The notes: generated from the letters alone by a model not told the origin. Counted from the stretch's first letter, positions 1 through 8,288 are shown. The stretch is 44,074 bases of DNA from an uncultured Erysipelotrichaceae bacterium (GCA_949296305.1 CASFOT010000094.1:1-44074); one strand, 5' to 3'. Numbers and translations are program-made.

Positions 1-67
1 TTATCAAAAATCAATAAAAGACATTTAACTTGTCTTGTTTTTGCTTATATTCATTTATAAATAATTG

Positions 68-98
68 TTGACTCGAACGTTACGTACTAGATTATAGT
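68..98 (+). promoter_or_regulatory. MerR-type promoter with 19-bp spacer
   Basis: TTGACT at 68-73 and TATAGT at 93-98 are separated by 19 bp. That over-long spacer is typical of promoters activated by DNA distortion by MerR proteins. GACT at 70-73 and AGTC at 96-99 form the ends of an inverted repeat across the spacer. The first downstream gene is itself a MerR regulator, so autoregulation is the simplest reading (inference). Confidence 0.6.
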
Positions 99-121
99 CT
101 AGATGAAGGAGGAATTATATC

Positions 122-1012
122 ATGAAAATAAATGATGTTATTAAAGAAGTGAATCTTAGCAAACGTGCAATCAAATATTATGAAGAAGAAGGTTTATTAG
201 AAGTACAGCGTAACCATAATGGGTCTCGAGACTACTCCAAAGAAAATATCGAAACTTTAAAAGAGATATCAATTTATCGAAAACTAGGACTATCCATTCA
301 AGAAATCAAAGAAGTTCAAAAAAGTGAGGATGATGCAATATTCGCAGATATTTTAAAAAAGATGGAATCAGAATTAACTGAGAAATCAAATGAAGTCGAT
401 GCTTTGCGAAAATATATTCAAACCAAGAATGCGGATGAGTTAGATCAACAGCTCGATTATCAAACGATTGCTGATGCAATTCAAGATGCTGTTCCTGGAT
501 TTATGGGATTTTATTTTATCAATCATTTCCTTCCATATCTCCAAATACGAATGGAAACCAAAGAACAACAGGACGCATTTGATGCGATTATGAAATATTG
601 GGATAATACAGAAATAAAATTACCCTTAAACTATAAAATTTCGGGCTATTTGCTTTATAAATTCATGCCTAAACCAACCATGAGAGATATGGTCAGAAAA
701 ATGGATCAAACCATTTTGGAATATACGCAAATAACGCCTGAAAAATATGAGAAGCTGAAGAAGCAGGTTTTGCATGGCGTGAAACTAAAAACCAGCTTTT
801 TGTATAAATACAGTCTAGCAGGAATAACGCAGCGGCGATTGATGAAAGAGCTGCAAGACAAAGGATATAACGATATATTTATTCCCAATATGATTAAACT
901 TTCTCCAAAATATAAGGAGTATCACGATGCTTTGCAAGCAGTAAACAAAAAAATATGTGAAGAACTGGGTTTATATTATGATTCTAATTTTCAATTAGTT
1001 ATCAAAAAATAG
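122..1012 (+). CDS. MerR family transcriptional regulator
   Basis: A 296-residue DNA-binding regulator. The winged helix-turn-helix occupies roughly residues 1-72 and shows the family pattern: an AIKYYEEEGLL turn, SRDYSKEN wing and YRKLGLSIQEI helix. A short charged helix at about 75-105 resembles the MerR dimerisation coil. The remaining C-terminal part of about 190 residues has no effector domain I recognise, and no paired metal-binding cysteines, so a drug-like or unknown ligand is more likely than a metal. AAGGAGG at 106-112 lies 9 nt before the ATG, which fixes the start. No transporter or enzyme lies downstream on the same strand, so its target is probably its own promoter or a gene to the left of the window. 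The gene is AT-richer than the genes after 4000. Confidence 0.85.
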   Translation: MKINDVIKEVNLSKRAIKYYEEEGLLEVQRNHNGSRDYSKENIETLKEISIYRKLGLSIQEIKEVQKSEDDAIFADILKKMESELTEKSNEVDALRKYIQTKNADELDQQLDYQTIADAIQDAVPGFMGFYFINHFLPYLQIRMETKEQQDAFDAIMKYWDNTEIKLPLNYKISGYLLYKFMPKPTMRDMVRKMDQTILEYTQITPEKYEKLKKQVLHGVKLKTSFLYKYSLAGITQRRLMKELQDKGYNDIFIPNMIKLSPKYKEYHDALQAVNKKICEELGLYYDSNFQLVIKK

Positions 1013-1268
1013 GCTTTATAAATTTTCTCAGTAAGTTTGCTTTTGTGATTGATCATTTATTAAAAAGACAAATCGCTTTGCTTATCTTTTTAACATTTTG
1101 GAGCTTAACTGATAAATAACCAGATAGAATACTTCAATATCATTTGAATTTTATGTAACAACGTGATTGAAGGAAATTCCATTGTTTCATTTTTATTATG
1201 TTAATTCATGTTGCTTGTGGCAACGGCCATCTGTAATTACAATGAGGGTAAACAAGGAGGATTATCAT

Positions 1269-1781
1269 ATGCTGAGCAACAATATCAGAACGATACGAAA
1301 ATCGAAGAGTTTATCACAAGATGAATTAGCTGTGAAACTAAATGTTGTACGACAGACAATTTCAAAATGGGAGAATGGATTATCTGTTCCTGATTCGGAA
1401 ATGTTGATTGCATTATCCGATGCACTTGACACGCCGGTCAGTGTCTTGCTTGGGGAAGATGTTCTAGAATCAGAAATCGACGATCTGAAGATCCTCTCGG
1501 AAAAATTAGAAGTCATAAATTTACAGATTATAAAACAAAAAGAACAAAAAAAAGTCATTCTTCGGTGCCTAATCATTTTTTTGTTGATCATGACACTTGT
1601 TATTTTTTTAGTTTTAGCAAAAGTAAACAGCCCTTATCTGGCCTGGAATTATGACGATCCAGAAACTGCATTTATGGGAGTTTCTTTTCATATTTTTGAA
1701 TGGGTGTTTATCAGAATGGCGCCTTTCATCATCATTGTTGTTTTAGGAATGTATTTTATACGTAGAAACAAATCAAGATAG
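1269..1781 (+). CDS. XRE family regulator with C-terminal membrane segments
   Basis: A protein of about 170 residues. Residues 1-65 are a Cro/C1-type helix-turn-helix (NIRTIRKSKSLSQDELAVKL, then RQTISKWENGL and MLIALSDALDTPVSVLLGE). A charged linker follows, then two hydrophobic segments near residues 105-125 and 140-162, so the regulator is probably anchored to the membrane. The frame is open upstream to 1167, but AAGGAGG just before 1269 and the domain start favour this ATG. HTH-membrane proteins of this form are common in low-GC Gram-positives and often sit beside ABC exporters or stress genes; none is adjacent here. The 255 bp upstream holds a weak hairpin with flanking AAAAAG and CTTTTT near 1062-1091 that may end the merR transcript. 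Confidence 0.8.
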   Translation: MLSNNIRTIRKSKSLSQDELAVKLNVVRQTISKWENGLSVPDSEMLIALSDALDTPVSVLLGEDVLESEIDDLKILSEKLEVINLQIIKQKEQKKVILRCLIIFLLIMTLVIFLVLAKVNSPYLAWNYDDPETAFMGVSFHIFEWVFIRMAPFIIIVVLGMYFIRRNKSR

Positions 1782-1994
1782 CACAACAGTTTGAATTTAG
1801 AATATGAGAAAGAATAAGTATCAAAACTAGAGGAAATCGGTTCAAAAGTAATGCTTTATTCTCATTTGCCTGCAAAATATAATGAAAATCAGAAATTAAA
1901 TCTGTGGTATGCGTTCTCATTATCTTAATTATGCTATATTACCCTTGAGGAGAAGACGAGATATGATTCAATATTCAAAACTTCAATGCTTTCT

Positions 1995-3847
1995 TTATAT
2001 ATCATAGACTCCCTTGATCCGGCGGTATTCATTCAGTGCAAACGTATCAGTCATGCCACTGATATGATCTGCTATGCATTGACATAACAATTTACGTTTT
2101 TTCATTATAACTTCATCGAAATTTTCGCTTAAATCGGTGTGTACTATTTTTTCTAATTCATTTCGAAGAAATTGAATATTTCCATATTTATAAGCAAAAT
2201 AATGATTTTCTAAATGATTTTCCATTGCTTTGAAAAATTTCTGCAACGTATTCTTTTCAAGTGTTAATGGATTATGATAATAATATCTGAATAATTCAGT
2301 AATAATATCTTTTGCAGTTGTATCAAAACGAGATACTTCACTAGAACCAATAACAAATTTTGTAACCATAGTTTCTAAAATATTATTCACTTTTTTTCCT
2401 TCGTCTGAAAAATCAATAACTTTTTTTGCAATAATTTTGTAAACTTTGTTTTCTATTGTAACATCCGTAAAAAAAGTATCTGGATTTTCATTTTTAAAGT
2501 TTCCGCAAACATCTTTGACAAAATAATCAATGATTTTTGAGCATAATTGAGCTCGGTACATATCATTTTCGTCTATGAAAAGGTATCCGGCATCTTTATC
2601 TTCGCTAAATTGTTTTTGAATGGCATTATCAATTTTAGTAATACTTGGAATATATCGAGCATTAGAGAATTTTAAAAATGTTTTGTGATTGATTTTTCCT
2701 GATTTAAATGCATCATCGATATCATGTGACCGTTGAGCAATTTCATCAGCAATTGCAACAACTTGTCCTTCTAAACTGATCGAATGGGTGAATTCGGGAA
2801 AAAGAAAATCTGATTGTGGATACATAAAAAAGTCAGCAAGTTGACATATGAGTCTTCCTTCTTTTGCGATTTTTGTATGTTTCCAAGCCCCTTCTAAAGT
2901 TAAATATGTCAAATTGATTCCATCATATGCAGTATATTTGTTTTCTAAATAGGATAAAACTCTTAATGCCTGATAGTTATGTTTAAAATGTTGTTGTAAT
3001 GTTAGAAAACTTGAGTCTTTGATGTTTTTTATAATATCAATTTTGCCAGAAAGAATATCATCTAAAGTCCTTTCTCCAACATGTCCGAATGGAGTATGAC
3101 CAATATCATGTGCTAAAGCAATCGCTTCAGTCAAATCATCATTTAAATTTAATCTTTTGGCAATACTGCGAGCGATTTGGTTAACCTCTAATGTATGTGT
3201 TAATCGGGTACGATAATGATCTCCTTTAGTTGAAGTGAAAATCTGAGCTTTGTCTACTAACCGCCGAAAAGCTTTAGAGTGAATAATACGATCTTTGTCT
3301 TGTTGAAAAGGATTTCTTGCATAAGCTGAAGAATCTACATCTCTGATACAAAATATTGAGTCATTTTTGATTGCGAAAGTCGCTTCATCGTATGCTAGAT
3401 GAAAATTTGAAGTTTTTTCTTTCTGCTTTTCATATTGTGATTGAACAAAAGATTTATTTTTTCTATCGTCAAAAGATCTTGCAGAATCTGATGAGAGAAG
3501 TCTTCAGTTATGTATTCACGTGTATCAAAATCGCTCTTAAGATTCAGATGGATATTTTTTAAAAAAATTTCGATATGCATCTCATTTTTAACAACACAAA
3601 GTTTATCAATTATGGATATTTTATCATTATTTTTTTGTGCCTTGCAAAGCAGGATTTCTTTAGCAACAAAATTATAGTCATTATTATCAAAAAAAAATAA
3701 CTATCAAAATAAAAGGATCATTTATGTCTTTTAATATAGTTTTACCTTTTGCGTTTAACTGGTATGAGTTATCTTCTAAAACAGATTTTTATAGCATGTA
3801 TCATTTTTAATCTTTAGAATAAAAAGCCGTTCATCTTGTGAAATCAT
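1995..3847 (-). pseudogene. dGTPase-like HD-domain dNTP triphosphohydrolase, frameshifted in its 5' third
   Basis: The downstream part has the HD-superfamily signature of dGTP triphosphohydrolases: RLTHTLEVNQIARSIA (first His), LAHDIGHTPFGHVGER (HD pair plus dGTPase loop) and VVAIADEIAQRSHD (last Asp). The frame from TTG 3134 runs to TAA at 1995, but the coding sequence clearly continues upstream (ARNPFQQDKDRIIHSKAFRR, then the QIFTSTKGDHYRTR stretch). The natural start appears to be ATG 3845-3847 with GGAGG 8 nt before it (MISQDERLF). Between them the frame changes at three homopolymers: T4/A5 (3778-3790), A9 on the + strand (3689-3697) and T6 (3457-3462). If repaired, the protein would be about 617 residues, with an N-terminal extension of roughly 150 residues of unknown function. 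Either a decaying gene or sequencing errors. Family enzymes hydrolyse dNTPs to nucleoside and triphosphate, and some act in phage defence. Confidence 0.75.
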
Positions 3848-3936
3848 ATGAAAATCCTCCGCATCATCAATCAACTTTAACAATATTATACAATGCAGTG
3901 TATATGAATAGTAATCATAATTTTAAAATCAGGGAT

Positions 3937-3978
3937 AAAAAAACTGCAAACGATCAAAATTATGATTGTTTACAGTTT
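3937..3978 (-). terminator. Intrinsic terminator of the thiXYZ-tatD operon
   Basis: Arms 3941-3955 and 3964-3978 pair (outer AAACTG with CAGTTT, inner AAAC with GTTT, ATC with GAT) with one mismatch and one wobble. On the minus strand the hairpin is followed by a run of seven T. It lies 24 bp after the tatD-family gene. Confidence 0.75.
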
Positions 3979-4001
3979 TAGAATTGATAGGTTGAGATCA
4001 T

Positions 4002-4724
4002 TCATATAGATGAATTTGAAATAAACTGCAGCAAGTTTTGCTGTGTGATAGCCAAAATTTCTTCTGGATTCTTTCCTTTAATTTCTGCGATCTCGTCTGC
4101 AATTCGATGTAAGCAGGAATAATATTCATCGTCATCGATCTTATGATCTAAAGCCCATTCTACGGCTGAGATGCCGTCAGTCTCGATCATCAGCCGGTTT
4201 AATGGAATTTGTTCAACGACTTTGTGTACGTTTGGATCGATGGATGGGAAAGGCCCGATGCTGAAATAACAATCCAACGCTCGATATTCTTCAATATAAG
4301 AAGAACAGGAATACCAGTGTACATGATATTTATTTGGGTAGTTTTGAATGAGCGTCAAAATTTCTTTTTCCATGCCTTTGGTATGCAAGACGACTGGTTT
4401 ATGCATATTGCTGGCATAGGCAAGCTGCTTTTCGAATACCTTCTTTTGTAATTGCAGGTCGATATCGCACCAGACATTGTCCATGCCGATCTCACCGATG
4501 ATCGTGGAAGTTTCTATCCAAGGGAGCAATTCTTCCCATGAAATGCGGTCTGCGTTCCATGGATGAAGGCCGCAAGACATCTTCATAGACGGATGAGATT
4601 GAATGAATGATGCTGCTTCCTTACATTGAACCGCTGTGCTGCAGCTGATGACCGCAGTGACCGGTTGTTTTTGAAGAATGTTCTTCATTCGTTCATTTAA
4701 ATGAAGATGTGCATCTGAATACAT
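4002..4724 (-). CDS. TatD family metal-dependent hydrolase
   Basis: A 240-residue TIM-barrel amidohydrolase of the TatD/YcfH family, whose members are Mg/Mn-dependent DNases or phosphoesterases. Visible metal-site motifs are SDAHLHLN near the N-terminus (two His), GLHPW at about 57, IIGEIGMDN at about 100 (Glu), VVLHTKG, HWYS and METD-like IETDG near 183. It is slightly shorter than the usual 250-260 residues. AAGGAGCATTAAA precedes the ATG, and only one base separates it from the transporter ATPase stop, so it is the last gene of the thi operon. A thiamin-related role cannot be deduced from the sequence. It could act on a pyrimidine precursor or simply be co-transcribed. Confidence 0.85.
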   Translation of the reverse strand: MYSDAHLHLNERMKNILQKQPVTAVISCSTAVQCKEAASFIQSHPSMKMSCGLHPWNADRISWEELLPWIETSTIIGEIGMDNVWCDIDLQLQKKVFEKQLAYASNMHKPVVLHTKGMEKEILTLIQNYPNKYHVHWYSCSSYIEEYRALDCYFSIGPFPSIDPNVHKVVEQIPLNRLMIETDGISAVEWALDHKIDDDEYYSCLHRIADEIAEIKGKNPEEILAITQQNLLQFISNSSI

Positions 4725-4725
4725 T

Positions 4726-5454
4726 TTAATGCTCCTTTAGATGGTGATGGATCTGCATCCTCAGATCTGCCTGTGCATATAACCATTCACGAGATCGTTC
4801 TTTCTCTGTCATGCAGATTTCTTGCTGGATGGTTGCCGGGTGCCCGTTCAGGATCAAGATCCGATCAGAGAGATAGATTGCTTCATCAATGTCATGGGTA
4901 ACGAGCAGCACGGTTTTATGGAGTTTGCTTTTCATCTCTAAAAGCCAGTCTTGCATATCATTGCGTGTGATGACATCGAGTGCAGCAAACGGCTCATCTA
5001 ATAATAAGATGTCAGCATTGCTCAAAGCTGTCCGCAAGAAGGCTGCACGCTGCCGCATACCGCCGGATAACTCATCCGGATAGGCATGTTCATAACCTTG
5101 CAGACCGAAAACTGGCATCAGCTGCTGAGCTTTCTCTCTTGCTTTTTTTTTATCTTTATGCAAGATCCCATACAGGCACACGTTATCTAAAATGTCCTTC
5201 CATGGTAAAAGCAGATCTTCTTGAGGCATATAGGCAAAGTGTTCGCCAGGATCGGCGATCTGTTGATCATCGACATAAATCGATCCTTCATCCGGTGCAA
5301 GGATGCCCGTGAGAATATTTAAAATCGTGCTTTTTCCACATCCGCTCGGTCCGAGTATGCTGATGAATTCTCCATCTCTGACATCCATCGAAATATGAGA
5401 TAGGATCGGTTTATCCGAAAATGATTTCGCTATGTCTTGCAGTTTTAATTTCAT
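4726..5454 (-). CDS. thiZ: ABC transporter ATPase for a thiamin-pyrimidine precursor (ThiZ-type)
   Basis: A 242-residue ATP-binding subunit of the nitrate/sulfonate/taurine/HMP importer class. Walker A GPSGCGKST lies near residue 38, the Q-loop is YMPQEDLLLPW, the signature is ELSGGMRQRAAFLRT, Walker B with catalytic Glu is ILLLDEPFAALD, and the switch is LVTHDIDEA. It would energise the permease encoded two genes upstream. AGGAGCAATT before the ATG and a 13-bp gap to the binding-protein gene show translation within one operon. The class alone does not define the substrate. The TPP riboswitch at the head of the operon does: thiamin precursor uptake. Confidence 0.88.
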   Translation of the reverse strand: MKLKLQDIAKSFSDKPILSHISMDVRDGEFISILGPSGCGKSTILNILTGILAPDEGSIYVDDQQIADPGEHFAYMPQEDLLLPWKDILDNVCLYGILHKDKKKAREKAQQLMPVFGLQGYEHAYPDELSGGMRQRAAFLRTALSNADILLLDEPFAALDVITRNDMQDWLLEMKSKLHKTVLLVTHDIDEAIYLSDRILILNGHPATIQQEICMTEKERSREWLYAQADLRMQIHHHLKEH

Positions 5455-5467
5455 AATTGCTCCTGTA

Positions 5468-6454
5468 TTATTCTACAAATTGATTTGTGTATTGTTCATC
5501 TGCAGCGATCTTTTGTTCGATCAGCCCATTTTCATACATGAAATCGGTATAGCCATCCCAGACGCTGTCTTTCATAACTCCCCAGCTGTCTGCATCCTTT
5601 GCATATTCAGCAGATAAATAAGCCTGACTTTCTTTTAAGAAATCAAGGTCATATTCAGGAATGTATTTATGAAGGATCTCTGCAGCTTCATCTGGATTTT
5701 CAATTGCATATTCATATCCTTTTTTCACTGCATTCATAAATTTCTGCACTGTTTCAGGATCATTTTCGATCATATCGTCGTTTGTGATGATCACTGGGGT
5801 ATAGTAATCTAGGCGTTCATCTAACGTATTTAAAGGCATATAATTGAATTCCATTCCATCCATTTCAGCTTTGATGATAGCCCATCCTTTGTATTCCCAA
5901 AGAATATCCACACCGTTATTCAGCTGAGAAAGTCCGCTGCCATCTGCACCGGCCATCGTCAGCTTGCTGAAATCAGCACCTTCATTTTTCATGACAGCTT
6001 TGATCACAGCTTCTTCGCTCAAAGACTGCCATCCTGCATATATTTTTCCTTCAAAATCTTTTGGCGAAGTGATGCCGGAATCTTTCAAACATACAAATCC
6101 GGATGTATTGTGCTGGATCACGGTTGCGATCGCTTTGATCGGCATAGGATCCTCTGCAGTCAATGCATAGGTCACATCTTCTTGGTAGCTGACTCCAAAT
6201 TCACCCTTGCCTGCAGCCACTAATGCAGCCGAAGTGTTATTGTCACCCGGTTCGATGATTTCGACACTCAATCCTTCTTCTTCAAAATATCCAAGATCTT
6301 GTGCCACATAGATTCCGGTGTGATTTGTGTTAGGCACATAGTCCAATACGAGCGTTACTTCCTTGTTTTCAATCGTACTGTTATCGTTGCTTGAGCATCC
6401 GCTCATGCTGAGCAGACAAGCTGCAGCGATCATCCCTGAAACAAACTTCTTCAT
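5468..6454 (-). CDS. thiY: Thiamin-pyrimidine precursor-binding lipoprotein (ThiY-type)
   Basis: A 328-residue substrate-binding protein. Residues 1-20 are a lipoprotein signal peptide with lipobox LSMSGC (lipidated Cys20), followed by a Ser/Asn-rich linker. The mature part begins VTLVLDYVPNTNHTGIYVAQ, the NMT1/THI5-like fold of HMP-type pyrimidine-binding proteins, and continues with GYFEEEGLSVEIIEPGDN and GKGEFGVSYQEDV. In characterised ThiXYZ systems the ligand is N-formyl-aminopyrimidine or a related HMP precursor. The exact ligand here is inference from fold and riboswitch. It is the second gene of the operon, 12 bp after the permease and 13 bp before the ATPase, and is anchored to the outer face of the membrane. 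Confidence 0.88.
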   Translation of the reverse strand: MKKFVSGMIAAACLLSMSGCSSNDNSTIENKEVTLVLDYVPNTNHTGIYVAQDLGYFEEEGLSVEIIEPGDNNTSAALVAAGKGEFGVSYQEDVTYALTAEDPMPIKAIATVIQHNTSGFVCLKDSGITSPKDFEGKIYAGWQSLSEEAVIKAVMKNEGADFSKLTMAGADGSGLSQLNNGVDILWEYKGWAIIKAEMDGMEFNYMPLNTLDERLDYYTPVIITNDDMIENDPETVQKFMNAVKKGYEYAIENPDEAAEILHKYIPEYDLDFLKESQAYLSAEYAKDADSWGVMKDSVWDGYTDFMYENGLIEQKIAADEQYTNQFVE

Positions 6455-6466
6455 TGTTCTTCCTCC

Positions 6467-7216
6467 TTATTTTTTAATGCCATGAGGACATAATAATTTT
6501 TTTGCAATATCCACACAAGCATTCATCAATAAACTTAAGACGATAACGACGATGACCGTCGCAAAGACCTTATCCAGCATATACCCATTCTTAACACGCA
6601 GCATATAATAGCCTAATCCAGCAGATGAAGAGATCCATTCACCGACGATGGCGCCTCCGATGCAATAAGTGGCAGCCACTTTAAAGCCGGAGAAAAGAGA
6701 AATCATAGCTGAAGGGATCTTAACCATCGTATAGATCTGTAATGTAGAGGCTTGGAAACTTTTTAATAAGTTGATCTGTTTCTGGCTGACTTGTGACAGT
6801 CCGTCTGCGAAAGAAACGGTGATCGGGAAATAGCACATAAAAATAACGATCATGATTTTTGGCGCAATCCCAAATCCAAGCCAGATGCTGAATAAAGGTG
6901 CTAAGACCATCACTGGTACGGTCTGCGTGACAACGAGATGAGGATAGATGCTGTTTCGAAAAGTTTTGGAAAGATCCATCAAGATGGCTGTCAGGATCGC
7001 TAAGATCAAAGCGATCACAAGGCCTGCCACTGCTTCGATCAACGTAACGATAGCATGTGAATACAATACATCATGATTCTCGATCAAAGCGTGGATGATA
7101 TTGCTTGGTGCAGGCAATAGATACAAAGGTATCTGAAAAAGATGTACGCATCCTTCCCAAAACAGCAAAACGAGCAAAGCGACCGCCACAGGCATCCAAA
7201 ATTCTTTCTTTCGCAT
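6467..7216 (-). CDS. thiX: ABC permease for a thiamin-pyrimidine precursor (ThiX-type)
   Basis: A 249-residue BPD_transp_1 permease with about six membrane helices (first near residues 9-28, last near 218-236). The EAA-type cytoplasmic loop that docks on the ATPase is visible around DGLSQVSQKQINLLKSFQAS, with the following KIPSAMISLFSGFKVAATYC. AAAGGGGGGG lies just upstream of the ATG. It is the first gene of the operon, about 70 bp downstream of the TPP aptamer, so both transcription and transporter synthesis should fall when thiamin diphosphate is plentiful. Confidence 0.88.
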   Translation of the reverse strand: MRKKEFWMPVAVALLVLLFWEGCVHLFQIPLYLLPAPSNIIHALIENHDVLYSHAIVTLIEAVAGLVIALILAILTAILMDLSKTFRNSIYPHLVVTQTVPVMVLAPLFSIWLGFGIAPKIMIVIFMCYFPITVSFADGLSQVSQKQINLLKSFQASTLQIYTMVKIPSAMISLFSGFKVAATYCIGGAIVGEWISSSAGLGYYMLRVKNGYMLDKVFATVIVVIVLSLLMNACVDIAKKLLCPHGIKK

Positions 7217-7233
7217 AAAATCCCCCCCTTTGT

Positions 7234-7270
7234 AAAAAAGAAAACCGCATCATATTTGCATATGACACGG
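7234..7270 (-). terminator. TPP riboswitch expression-platform terminator
   Basis: On the minus strand, an 11-bp stem (7260-7270 with 7245-7255; outer CCG/CGG, two G-U wobbles) closes a GCAA loop and is followed by TTTTCTTTTTT. It lies between the TPP aptamer and the thiX ribosome site, so ligand binding probably promotes transcription termination here. Confidence 0.8.
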
Positions 7271-7287
7271 TCACTTACGACAAATAT

Positions 7288-7372
7288 GATTCCTACAACG
7301 GCATTACCCGACAGGTTCAATGGGTCGAAGCATCAATGCTTCCTCTCAGATCGTTCACGACCTCCCCGCTAT
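7288..7372 (-). ncRNA. TPP (THI-box) riboswitch aptamer
   Basis: Read on the minus strand, the region shows the THI-element in order: GCGGGGAGG at the 5' side (7361-7369), CTGAGAGGA (around 7340-7349), a variable hairpin GAAGCATTGATGCTTC, then ACCCATTGAACCTGTCGGGTAATGCC in two blocks, and a closing GTAGGA (7291-7296). All core elements of the aptamer that binds thiamin diphosphate are present. It precedes thiXYZ, so it represses precursor import when the cofactor is plentiful. Confidence 0.95.
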
Positions 7373-7389
7373 TGGTTTATTGCAATGAG

Positions 7390-7418
7390 ATTATACGCTG
7401 ATTCGATCCATTCGTCAA
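7390..7418 (-). promoter_or_regulatory. Promoter of the thi operon
   Basis: On the minus strand, TTGACG (7418-7413), a 17-bp spacer and a perfect TATAAT (7395-7390) lie just upstream of the TPP aptamer, placing the start of transcription near 7383. Confidence 0.85.
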
Positions 7419-7489
7419 TGGATTCAGGAAAATGAATCAACCAAACACGCCGTATTTGGCTGCAAAGCAAGGATTCAATTGAAAGAAAT

Positions 7490-7518
7490 TTGTGAGGGAA
7501 TCATAAGAATGATACAAT
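7490..7518 (+). promoter_or_regulatory. Promoter of the Crp/Fnr gene with overlapping candidate operator
   Basis: TTGTGA (7490-7495), a 17-bp spacer and TACAAT (7513-7518) form a good promoter. The -35 overlaps TGTGA-GGGAA-TCATA (7491-7505), which has the same TGTGA-N5-TYAYA layout as the site at 8247-8261. Binding of the encoded Crp-like protein here would block its own promoter (inference). Confidence 0.55.
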
Positions 7519-7571
7519 CTAAATAGAAAGAGTTTTGTTTTTTAACAGGCAAAAAGACGAGGTACAACTCC

Positions 7572-8255
7572 ATGAATAAAGAAAACTATGTAAGAAAACT
7601 TCCTTTTTGGGACATGCTTGATGAGCAAGAAAAAACGATAGTAATGCGGCAGATGACTGAACGCTTTTATCAAAAAGGGGAAAATATACTATGTTTTTGC
7701 GATGCATCTTTAGGAATGGTCTTTGTGCTTGATGGGGCGATCCGCGTTTCTTTGATTTCTGCACAAGGACGAGATATCACATTGTTTCATATTGAAGCGG
7801 AAGAGAGCTGTATATTATCTGCATCTTGCATCGTTGGCGAATTATCGTTGGAAGTGTCTTTAACTGCACTGAAAGATACCAAACTGCTCGCGGTACATGT
7901 GGATTGTCTGCAGCGATTGATCGAACAAAATCTCTTTGTCCGCTGTTTTGCATTTGAGCTTTCAACAAAGCGTTTATCAGCAGTTGTTCGTGTCATGCAG
8001 CAGATCCTCTTTTTGCATTTGGATGAACGCATGGCTCGTTATCTTCTTTCGGTTTATGAAAAAACAGGAGAAAGAACAATCAAAATGACACAGGAAGTCT
8101 TAGCAAAAGAAGTTAATTCCGCAAGAGAAGCTGTTACACGTATGCTGAAGGTTTTTGGTGAAGAAGGATGGATCAAACTCAATCGAGGAACAATCTTTTT
8201 AAGAGATCTAAATGCTTTAAAAAAACTTGCTCAAAATGATTTTAAATGTGACTAG
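7572..8255 (+). CDS. Crp/Fnr family transcriptional regulator
   Basis: A 227-residue protein with an N-terminal cyclic-nucleotide-type beta-barrel (about 15-125), a dimer helix (about 125-150) and a C-terminal Crp helix-turn-helix (MTQEVLAKEV then SAREAVTRMLKVF, near 167-190). The sensor carries a C80-ILSA-S-C86 pair and a C41-x-C43 pair. The arginine-containing phosphate loop expected for cAMP binding is absent, so redox or an iron-sulfur/persulfide signal is more likely than cAMP (inference). The SCxLSASC pattern recurs in anaerobe Crp-like proteins. It precedes rhodanese and rubredoxin genes on the same strand and is the likely activator of that operon through the site at 8247-8261. Confidence 0.85.
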   Translation: MNKENYVRKLPFWDMLDEQEKTIVMRQMTERFYQKGENILCFCDASLGMVFVLDGAIRVSLISAQGRDITLFHIEAEESCILSASCIVGELSLEVSLTALKDTKLLAVHVDCLQRLIEQNLFVRCFAFELSTKRLSAVVRVMQQILFLHLDERMARYLLSVYEKTGERTIKMTQEVLAKEVNSAREAVTRMLKVFGEEGWIKLNRGTIFLRDLNALKKLAQNDFKCD

Positions 8256-8288
8256 GTTACAGAATCATAGCTATATTTTTGTTATACT
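8247..8288 (+). promoter_or_regulatory. Candidate class II Crp/Fnr-activated promoter for the rhodanese-rubredoxin operon
   Basis: An extended -10 (TG-T-TATACT, TATACT at 8283-8288) has no usable -35 (CAGAAT). Instead TGTGA-CTAGG-TTACA lies at 8247-8261. Its centre, 8254, is about 41 bp before the predicted start near 8295, the standard position for class II activation. The site overlaps the last codons and stop of the regulator gene. Confidence 0.55.

Noticed and set aside
1825..1930. Possible gene remnant (VSKLEEIGSKVMLYS frame) after the XRE gene
   Set aside because: It has no start codon or ribosome site and is too short to identify; AT-rich DNA gives such frames by chance.
3457..3462. 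Programmed -1 frameshifting at the A6 run (minus strand) of the dNTPase gene
   Set aside because: The zero-frame codons do not make a full slippery heptamer, and two further shifts of opposite sign upstream also have to be bypassed, so decay or sequence error is simpler.
3371..3580. Short frames on both strands upstream of the dNTPase core
   Set aside because: The minus-strand frame is the displaced 5' part of the dNTPase gene itself; the plus-strand frame is its mirror without a ribosome site.
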